Shown one piece after another: positions 34,941-42,958 of a stretch of DNA of 42,958 nucleotides (positions within the stretch are counted from its first letter, which is position 1; each line of letters starts with the position of its first letter). Position numbers and translations under genes: made by a program. Source of the DNA: Brachionus plicatilis (lineage: Eukaryota > Rotifera > Eurotatoria > Ploima > Brachionidae). The stretch lies in contig QEOQ01000214.1 in assembly GCA_010279815.1 (NCBI GenBank), positions 1,748,308-1,791,265 on the forward strand, read 5' to 3'. Below the pieces are notes generated by a model. That model saw nothing but the letters and a program-made list of their open reading frames with translations, made no database searches and had not been told where the DNA came from.

Positions 34941-37900
34941 TTGAAAGAAATAATTAATTCTTAGATAAAAAAAAAAAGGGAAGATTGTTAGATGGTTGGA
35001 TTGGAAGGATATATGAAAAAATTCCAATTATTTTGCTCTGAATGGTACTTGCATTTGAATTTATGCTGAGCATAAAATGTTCATAAATTACCTAAAGTTG
35101 AGAGCTAAACGTTTTTGCTAGTTTTAAAATTTAAATCAAAAACTTTTAGAAAAAAATTGGACAAAAATTTTTTGTTGACAAAATATTTTGCTATTTATTT
35201 GCTCACATGCCTTGGGCAAAATTAAATTCTGCTCGGAAACAATTTTTTTAAAATAAAATAATTAATTTTACATTTTGAAAGAAAAAAAATAAAACTACTA
35301 AGAAATTTATTTATGGTTAAAAAACTTCAGTAAAGAAGTGAAAATAAAGTTGAATAGCTTTTAAATTAAATAACACTGCGAAATACCTAAATGTATGCTT
35401 TTTGTTTAAAATTTTTTGAATATAAGCTTGTTAATTATCAGGATTTAAAATTCTATTATCATTTAAAAGGCGATATCTATTTTTATTTTGACTAACTAGA
35501 TATAACGCTTTAACTACCTGATTAAAAATGAAATTATGCAATAAATGATTATTTTTCTGAAATTTTTCTTCATTACTTTATTTTTTAGCAAAAAAGTGGT
35601 TAAATTTCAAAACTGGGCTCTAGATTTTTAATAATTTTTGCAGCTTTTTTTTATTGAAATTTAAATTACCAATTTTAGAATATAATTTTGTTTTAACTTT
35701 TTGCTCTATAAATATATTACTACTTTTAATTAATTAATTAAATAAATAAATAACAATTCATTTTTTTTTTAGTTTGTCTCGATCGCTTTTTTATTAATCT
35801 GTGTAGATTTGTTTCCAACAACACTTTTGACCACAAATTTATTTTATGGAAATTTTTTTAATTTTTTAAATCTAATTAATTGTATTTTAAATTCCGATTG
35901 CCTAAATTTTTAGGAAAATATTAAATAAAATATAGAAATATTAGAAATTTTTCAACAAAACTTTTCTTTCATAAACTTAAACTAAACAAAATAAAAAATA
36001 CAAAAAAAAATATAATTTAAAATAATATCATCATTTAATATGTAAAGTTCATCACATATATTCATGAATTAATGTCGCCTTTCGAATAATTTGAAACAAA
36101 AAATGGCCTAGAATTTATCTTAAAATGCTCATTGCTCGATTTATTAATGATTGAAGCTTTGAAACGAGTTTCTTCTAAAATTTTGATAAATAAGAGAATA
36201 TTTTAATATAAGGGGTCATTCATGATTTATGAGAATGATATTTAGTCCCAACATGAATTTTAAACAAAGTTTTAAAATTTAATCATTTTTTATTTATTAT
36301 TTTTTTTATTTAATTAATTACTCTCCGAAATAAAATTAAAAAAAAAATATTCACTTAGACCAAACTAAAATTTTTTACTTTATAACCTTGATAATTATTT
36401 AATGCTTAAGGCGGTTGACAACTTTTTTAATTCATTTTTGATTCAATTTAGATCTAGAGAATTCTTTTTAGTTGTAATTTTATAGAAATTTTAAAAATTT
36501 GATATTTTTTCAGCGCTTATTCTAAAGAGTCTGACACATAAACAATTATTTTTTCAAAATGACGCCAAATAAAATAAAATGTATAAATGCAACGGATAAA
36601 AGGGAGCCAAGTTTTTTGTATTTTTTCTGAGTAAATTCTTATTTCTTATTCCTTTTTAAATATTTAACGAGGAAAAATAAATATTGTATTAAAAAAGTCA
36701 ATCTTCTGCAATCTGATTTAAAATCTATTTGTTATCATGAAAAATAACAACTTGTAAATTTATTTTTAAAAAAATTTCTTAAAAAAAAAAAAAATTTTAA
36801 CACTTTTAATTAATTTAATTTGAATTAAAAATAAATTTTATTTATTTTTATTTTGATTAGAAAATTTTGATGAAGCAAATTTTCATTTGTCTTAGTTAAT
36901 TTTTTGTAAAATTCTTTTCTTTATCATAAACAACTAAGAAAAAAGTTGTTTTCTAATTTTTTTGAAAAAAATTTATTATCATTTTTTTTAAAGATAAATT
37001 ACATATTGAATAACAAGAGAGTGGATTTTTTGTTATATTCTTTGGTCAAATTAAAACGACATAAAAAGTTACTAAAAATGGCTGAAGCAAAATTTTCATC
37101 TATATCAAATATTAAAATCTTAATTAAGTCGAAAGCTCCTCGAGAGAAATTCAATACTGATTAAATTTAAAAATACTATATTTAAATTCAATTAAATTCT
37201 ACTAATTTGCAAATTGTTCAAAAATAAAAATTTGACATGAATTGAAATGTAATATCTTAATTTTAAATCAATATCAGAATATATTAAATTTATTAAATAT
37301 TAATCAGGATATATTAAATTTTGGAATCCTATTTAAAAAAAATTATTTTTTTTTTAAATTCTTTAAACTCTTTAAAAAAATTTTTTTTTAATCTTTTTAT
37401 TAATTTTAGAAAAAATTTATAAGGTTTAGAATCTGTGTAATAAAAAATTACTCTATAAATAAAAAAGTCTTATTTTAAAGTTCCTTTAAATAAAAAAATT
37501 GAAGAAATTAATTATAATTTTGTTTTTTTTTTTGGCTTCAAATTTTTTTTTTGCATTTGATATTAATTTTTAATCATTCTTGGATAAGAAATTAAATTGT
37601 AAATAGAAGTAAATGATATAAGCTTTTTATTAACGAATAGCTACGCTTTAATAAATATAATTTAATTAAATCATTTGTACGGGAAAAAAATGAAAAAATG
37701 TTTTCTTAAACAAATAATTAAAAATTATTCGACATTTTGAAATTTTGCAATAAACTTTTTTCTCTGATATTTATATTAAATTATTTTAAAACTTCATTTA
37801 AAGAGTTTGAAAGACCCTTCACATTTTTATGTAGAATTAAAATTTGTCTTCTAAGAAAAAAAAAATTTCTATTGAAAAATTTAAAGAATCGGTTAAAGAT

Positions 37901-39227
37901 CATTTAGAAACAAAGACCCGCTATTCTATTTAAAATATTAAACAGTCAATGTCTAATTAAAAAGCTAATTTCATCACTTTTATTGAAAGCTAAATTAATT
38001 TACTATTGATTATATTATCTAAGCTACCAAAATTTTATTGTTATTTAATTGTTTATTTGCCCTGAGCTAAAACACCATCCATATAAAATAAAAAAAATAA
38101 AATAAAAGCTAAAAAAGATCAGAGTTATTTAAAACCAAAAGTCTCTAGTCAAATCCAAGTCAAAGTTATAAGTTCGGTCTTTAAACCAACTTTGAAAAAA
38201 AAATGTGATAAATATAAATAACAAGTCAAATAAATTAATACTTTAATTGAATTATCCTGGGCAACAATTTGAAGTTTATTATACAATTCAGTATTATGAA
38301 ATTGCTTGGAAACGGCTTATTTTCATTTTATTTTGTTGATATGTTATAATGGAAACGAGATAAATATATTGAAATTATTTTATTGTCGGCTAAAATTTTT
38401 GTTCAATTGAATTTATAAAAAATACCAATGTATATATGAAAATTATCGGTTAACTATCAGTTGATATCATCGAACATAAGTAAAAAAAATCAGAAATTTA
38501 TTTTAAAATTTAAAGAGGAATACAGGATTTACATTGAAAATTTGCCACTGTTTTATTTTTGATTAGATAACTCAAATTTCTTTATTTTTATCAATAAAGA
38601 TACCTTGTTTTAGCTTTATTTGGAATTTGTAAAATATTTTTTCAATTTTTGTTCCAAAGTTTACCAATTTGGAAAATAAAATTTTTTTTTGACAAATCTA
38701 ACTTAACAATGCATTCTTTTTTGTTATCAATGTTGAATGAAACTAAGCAAAAAAATTATTACATTACTTAGTTTTTATATCATTAAAAAGGTGTCTAAGT
38801 TTTCAGGAATCAAGTATTTTGTATTTATTTGAGAAAATATGATACTATGTCCAACATAATGGATCAAGAGACAAAAATAAAATTTAACAAATAACACTCT
38901 TGATTCGACTTTTTGAATCTGGTTAGAGATATGTTGGAGCTGAATAATTCTAATACATTGGTTGTCGGACTGGTGAAAGAATATGGGGAGGATTCTGAAT
39001 CAAGACATATCGACACATTCTTAATTCAACATTTTTTTTTAATTTAAACTTTTTTCAATTTTTATCTTTTTATTTTATATTAGTAATTTTTTTTTCAGTT
39101 TTGATTTGTTTTTTATCTGAAAAAGCTTTAGCTCGACACAGCTAAACAAAAAAATAAATAATTTAATTCAATTTTTACTTAGCTAAAATTATATAAAATC
39201 TCAAGCTATTCTTTTATGATTCGTTTT
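34941..39227. other. 4.3-kb AT-rich region without a supported gene
   Basis: Mostly A/T runs. A 28-codon ORF at 37078-37164 (+), MAEAKFSSISNIKILIKSKA..., has a good AAAATGG start context, and a 38-codon ORF begins ATG at about 38932 (+) inside a less AT-biased patch (38898-39005) bounded by the 9-bp inverted pair TCTTGATTC/GAATCAAGA. Neither is convincing alone. No RNA gene was recognised. Confidence 0.45.
37078..37164 (+). CDS. 28-codon ORF (tentative)
   Basis: ATGGCTGAAGC in strong start context opens a frame reading MAEAKFSSISNIKILIKSKA and then PREKFNTD with a TAA stop. The codons (GCT, GAA, TCG, CGA) are less AT-biased than the neighbourhood. It extends an open frame from 36946. No family is recognised and no second exon was found. 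Confidence 0.15.
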   Translation: MAEAKFSSISNIKILIKSKAPREKFNTD

Positions 39228-39430
39228 TTTTGTGCTACACTTTTTCGATTCATTTTTATTTTTTGTTTTGCTTTTTCGATTCATTTTTATTTTTTGCTAT
39301 ACTTTTTCGATTCAATAATTTTTATTTTTAAGAAAATCAAACATCTCTTAAAAAAGAAAATGAAAATGGTCATATAGAAATATGTTTTTGTTTTGTTTTT
39401 TTAGTTTGTCTATTTTTACATGAATATTTT
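39228..39430. repeat. repeat module A copy 1 with 31-bp tandem array
   Basis: CTTTTTCGATTCATTTTTATTTTTTG repeats three times at 31-bp spacing (starts 39240, 39271 and about 39302). It is followed by AATCAAACATCTC, ATGAAAATGGTCATAT and TTTTTACATGAATATTTT. The same blocks in the same order recur at 39735-39890, where only one CTTTTTCGATTCA unit is present. The tandem array therefore expanded in this copy or contracted in the other. Confidence 0.7.
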
Positions 39431-39734
39431 CTAAATCAAGACTTGTCAAAATTGAGGAAATAAAATCTGAAAAAGTTAGACTCAACTAATGACTGACGAT
39501 TTTTTTAAAAGATCAAATTTTTTTAAGACTTGAATTTCAAAAAATTTCCAGGTAACACATCATTAAGTTACTCAAAAAAGATATTTGAAACTCTCTTATA
39601 AGATTCAAATTCTCCAAAAAATTGCTTAAATAATTAGTGTAATTTTAATAACAAAAATATTAACTTCTCTTAAATGTTTTGCAGGATTTTTATGAACAAA
39701 ATATTTGATCAGGATAGATTATTTATTGGTATAT

Positions 39735-39890
39735 TTTTTGTGCTAAACTTTTTCGATTCATTAATTTTTTTTTTAAAGAAAAAATTAGTTAAATAAAAAT
39801 CAAACATCTCCTAAAAGAGGAAATGAAAATGGTCATATAAAGATTTTCTCTAATTTTCAGTTTGTAAATTTTTACATGAATATTTTAAAA
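39735..39890. repeat. repeat module A copy 2
   Basis: Diverged direct repeat of 39228-39430, with TTTTTTTGTGCTA, CTTTTTCGATTCA, CAAACATCTC and GAAAATGGTCATAT in order. The DNA between the copies (TTAACTTCTCTTAAATGTTTTGC and on, 39660-39730) itself resembles 40480-40550, and AGACTTGTCAAAATT (39440) resembles 40400. The whole 39.2-40.6 kb stretch therefore looks like a diverged tandem duplication. Confidence 0.65.
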
Positions 39891-40869
39891 CGAAATGTGA
39901 AGATTTAATTAATTAATATGTTGTAGAAGATCAACTCGAAACTGTGTTGGATCGAAAAACTGTTCCTAAAAAAAAATACTCATTAAAAATTAAACATGTT
40001 GCATCAAAATTGAAATATTTATTTTGTATTGTTTTAAAACAAAAATCCGCAACTTTCATATTTTTTGAATAAGGTAAAGAAATAATTATTGAAAAAGATC
40101 TTTTTTTTTTTAATTTAATTTTAATTTTGTAGTTTTTGAATGACTCAATTTAAAGAGTTCATTTTTGCATTGTTAAGTTTCTGAAATGACTTTTAAATTT
40201 TTTTTTTTTTTTCAATTATTCAAATTTTTTTTTAAATAAATATTTTTAAAAGTATTGTCACAATATCATTAAGTTTTTGTTTGTCTAGAAGTATCCTGTG
40301 AAATCAATACATTGAGTGAATGAATTTTTATTCAAATTAAAGAAAAATAAAGCTTTTTTTAAGAAAAAGGCTGATTATGTTTAAAGTTTAAAAAAGAAAA
40401 ATCTAGACTTGTCCAAATTCAGGAAAAAAACCCGATAAAATATTGCTTTGACAAATACTATAAAATCAATAAGAAAAATATTAACTTTTCTTAAAAATTT
40501 TGCAAGATTATTTTGAACGAAATATTTTATTCGGAAAGATTAGTTGTTCAACTGATATGGTTTATTTTTTATTGGTTTCTATATCGAGCCAAAGTTTCTT
40601 AGAATAAAAATACAAAATAAAAAATTAAGTTAAATTAGCCAACTAAAATAAAATAAATTAAAAGTTTTTCATGGTAATAAGCTTTAAAAAAAGAAAGTAA
40701 TTATAATAATTAAATACTTGTTTGCTTGTCTTTATAATTGATGAAGATTTTATTTCTATTACATGTGCTTATTAGTAATTTTTAACTTTTCAAAGTGAAC
40801 ATTGTAAGCAGATTGAATACTGAATAATTTTATAAAATGCTTTATTTAATCATTTACATTTCCTGTATT

Positions 40870-41125
40870 CCCAGTCAAACATTTTATAAAGATTTTATAA
40901 AGTTTCTTTAAAGATTTATAAAAAATTCTATAATTTGACCTTTTTTGAAAAAAAATAGAGATATTTTTATATAGATAAAAGAATCTCTATATTTTCTCTA
41001 AATTCTCTGTAAAAAACTTTCTTGTTCTATACAGATATCCCAGTCAAATTTTTTTATAGATATTTTGTAGTTTCTTTAAAAATTCTTCAAAAATCTCTTT
41101 AATTCTCATCTCTTTAAAAAATAGA
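40870..41125. repeat. diverged ~169-bp tandem duplication
   Basis: CCCAGTCAAA starts at 40870 and again at 41039. In both it is followed by T-rich TTTTATA, then GTTTCTTTAAA, and later by AAATAGAGATATT. Many substitutions and indels separate the two. No ORF. Confidence 0.6.
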
Positions 41126-41871
41126 GATATTCTAGAGTTAAAAACTTCCAACCCAAAGCCAGATTTTCCAAAAAAAAGGTAAATAAAAATGAAATTTTGC
41201 TAGTTTTTTTAAGAAACTTATTCCTAATCAATGGACATATTTCATTTCTTTTCTTGCAATTTTAGCATTATAGTCTTTACATTTATTGAATGGAAACAAA
41301 ATCTGACGACCATGTTAAGGAATGAAAACTGTGACTTGAAAACAAGTCTGAATTAAAGCCATGCAAGAAAATAAACTTTTATTACTCTATTTGTCTAATT
41401 GAATCTATGTGAGTATATCTGGTCAGGATCCGAATAATTTTTTCCTTTATTAGCTATTTAAAACAAATTAAAAGAAAAATCCTAGGTATGAAGCTTTCTT
41501 TTTTGGGAATGGGTGTGTTAGATGAGAAGAGATGTTCTAAACATAGCAAATAAACTAAAAAAAATTATTTATTCATTAATTTATTTAAAAAAAATTGAGC
41601 TTCATAAACTTTAATAATGAAACAAAATATGTTTTACTAAATTCAACAAATAAAAAATTAAATATATTTTATCACTTAACTAAATTTTAAAGGATCTTGT
41701 GATTTTTACATGATTTTGAGCTTAAAAAAATTGAATTTTCAAGGACTAAAATAGTAAAGATGAAAATCATGATCACCAAAACTGCTATAAAGCTTTATAT
41801 TTAGATTAAAATGATATTTTTCTTTTTATTTATAATAAATACAGTGTTTAAAGTTAACTAGGATAATGGGT

Positions 41872-42151
41872 AATATTACGTTATTTTACGTAATTTTACG
41901 TCAGAAAATGTAAGCTTACGTAATATTACATCATTTCTTGTATGTAAGAAAATGTAAGCTTACATAATTTTACGTAATTATACGTAATATTACACCAGTT
42001 TAAGTAAGTTTGGCCGAAAACGCTTACTGCCAAAAAAAATTGAATTTTAGAGGTAAAAGTGGAAAATTAATAAAAATATTTGAATTTTTTAAAAAAATTT
42101 TTGAAAAAAAACATTAAACTTTATTACATTTTTTTACATCATTTTACGTAA
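41872..42151. repeat. cluster of TTACGTAA palindromes
   Basis: Exact TTACGTAA octamers lie at 41886-41893, 41916-41923, 41970-41977 and 42144-42151, with several one-base variants between. AGAAAATGTAAGCTTAC occurs twice, 44 bp apart (41903 and 41947). TTACGTAA is the consensus of PAR/E4BP4-type bZIP factors, but the pattern is also what a palindromic tandem repeat would give. CG is otherwise rare in this non-coding DNA. Confidence 0.6.
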
Positions 42152-42282
42152 AATAACACAATTTAATGTAATTTTATGTAATTTTTTGTCATAGTTTCTA
42201 AGTTTATGTAAATATTAGTAAAGTACTTTATATTCTTTTGCCAAAAGATGATTTTAAAAATAAAAATACAATTTTTGCAATC

Positions 42283-42530
42283 AAAAATGATTCGAAAAGT
42301 GCAAAAAAATAAATTGTAAATAAAAAATTAAAAATACAATTTATTTTAGGTTACAAATTATTTTCGTAGTAAAAATAATTAAATTCGTAGCAAAAAAAAT
42401 AAAAATAAAAGCAAAAATTCATTAGTAAAAGTAGCAAAATAAATTTATCAGTAGTAAAAAAAATAAAAAATGAAAAATGATTCGAAAAGTGCAAAAAAAT
42501 TAATTGTAAATAAAAAAATAAAAATACAAA
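42283..42530. repeat. ~58-bp direct repeat pair, 190 bp apart
   Basis: The 28-mer beginning AAAAATGATTCGAAAAGTGC at 42283 recurs at 42473. Both continue with AATTGTAAATAAAAAA and AAAAATACAA with only a few differences. The sequence between is a set of GTAGTAAAA/GTAGCAAAA short units. Confidence 0.75.
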
Positions 42531-42540
42531 TTATTTCATA

Positions 42541-42909
42541 CCTTTATTTTGATAAATATTTTTGATAAAAGATTCTAATTTCAAATTTATGAGTTTGACC
42601 AGCCTCCATCTTATTTTATTTTTTTATATTTTTAAATATTGATAAAAAAATTAAATAAAATTTTTTTTTGCTTGAAAAAAATTAAATTTTAAACATACTT
42701 TAATTCATTAAGAGCAAAATTAGCTAAGTCTTGTAGTGAAGAACCAGGAAAAACTCTTGGATTTTATACAAAAAATTACCCGGGTACAATGAATAAAATC
42801 AAAAGGAATTTTTTGACCTTCTTTTAAAATTGCAAATTTAAATTTAAATAAAGTTGAGTTTAAATTTGAAATTAGAATCTTTTATCAAAAATGTTTATCA
42901 AAATAAAGG
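42541..42909. mobile_element. 369-bp MITE with ~50-bp TIRs and TA target duplication
   Basis: The left arm, starting CCTTTATTTTGATAAA (42541) and running through AAAAGATTCTAATTTCAAATTTA, is mirrored almost perfectly at 42862-42909, ending TTTATCAAAATAAAGG. TA sits outside both ends (42539-42540 and 42910-42911). The arms differ at only a few positions, so the copy is young. The interior has no ORF. TA duplication and length fit a Tc1/mariner-derived MITE. Confidence 0.78.
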
Positions 42910-42911
42910 TA

Positions 42912-42958
42912 TAATTTTATTTATTTATTTATTTGTTTTCTGTACCGAGCTAGAGCTC
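42912..42958 (-). mobile_element. 3' end of a retroposon with (AAAT)n tail, cut by window end
   Basis: Read on the minus strand this is GAGCTCTAGCTCGGTACAG, then AAAAC and an (AAAT)n tail ending near 42917. Non-AT-biased sequence followed by a simple AAAT tail is typical of LINE or SINE 3' ends. It sits directly against the MITE's right TA. The tail resembles that of the short insertion at 29596-29633. The rest lies beyond the window. Confidence 0.5.

Noticed and set aside
1..42958. CRISPR arrays, bacterial operons or prophage
   Set aside because: All real genes carry spliceosomal introns and animal homology; the repeats lack regular spacer architecture.

Overview
This is nuclear DNA from an animal, almost certainly an invertebrate with a compact, extremely A+T-rich genome (about four fifths A+T by eye). 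All six well-supported genes are split by GT-AG introns, most of only 39-60 nt, with a few much longer ones. The gene set (MITF/TFE-type bHLH-zipper factor, RPS26, THOC1 with a C-terminal death domain, class A GPCR, GET3/ASNA1, and a death-domain kinase-fold protein of IRAK/Pelle type) is metazoan. The species cannot be fixed from the sequence. A rotifer-like or similarly AT-rich small invertebrate would fit, but that is a guess.

Layout. 590-3248 (-): five-exon MITF/TFE factor. 3249-5653: divergent intergenic region with a decayed protein-coding relic and two identical 111-bp direct repeats. 5778-6357 (+): RPS26, whose first coding exon is the ATG alone. 7413-10938 (+): THOC1 in eleven exons. 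10939-14425: gene-poor. 14426-16594 (-): two-exon peptide-type GPCR. 16595-27048: a 10-kb AT-rich stretch with exon-like blocks at 24.4-24.9 kb and a 91-bp MITE-like element at 25.8 kb. 27049-28293 (-): GET3/ASNA1 in six exons, with a 54-codon cysteine-rich ORF upstream. 28.6-33.1 kb: inverted-repeat transposons, one carrying a nested retroposon-tail insertion with a clean target duplication. 33122-34940 (-): nine-exon IRAK/Pelle-like gene whose kinase motifs are degenerate. 34941-42958: no convincing gene, but layered diverged repeats, a cluster of TTACGTAA palindromes, another TA-flanked MITE, and a retroposon tail cut off by the window end.

The genes are unrelated housekeeping and signalling genes, with no sign of an operon or a multi-gene system. 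Every exon junction given was checked for GT-AG ends and for an unbroken reading frame, and each of the six genes sums to a whole number of codons. The observations most worth following are the IRAK-type protein with a lost catalytic Asp and altered DFG, the possible new small genes (28.46-28.63 kb and 24.40-24.89 kb), and the non-autonomous transposons with readable target-site duplications.
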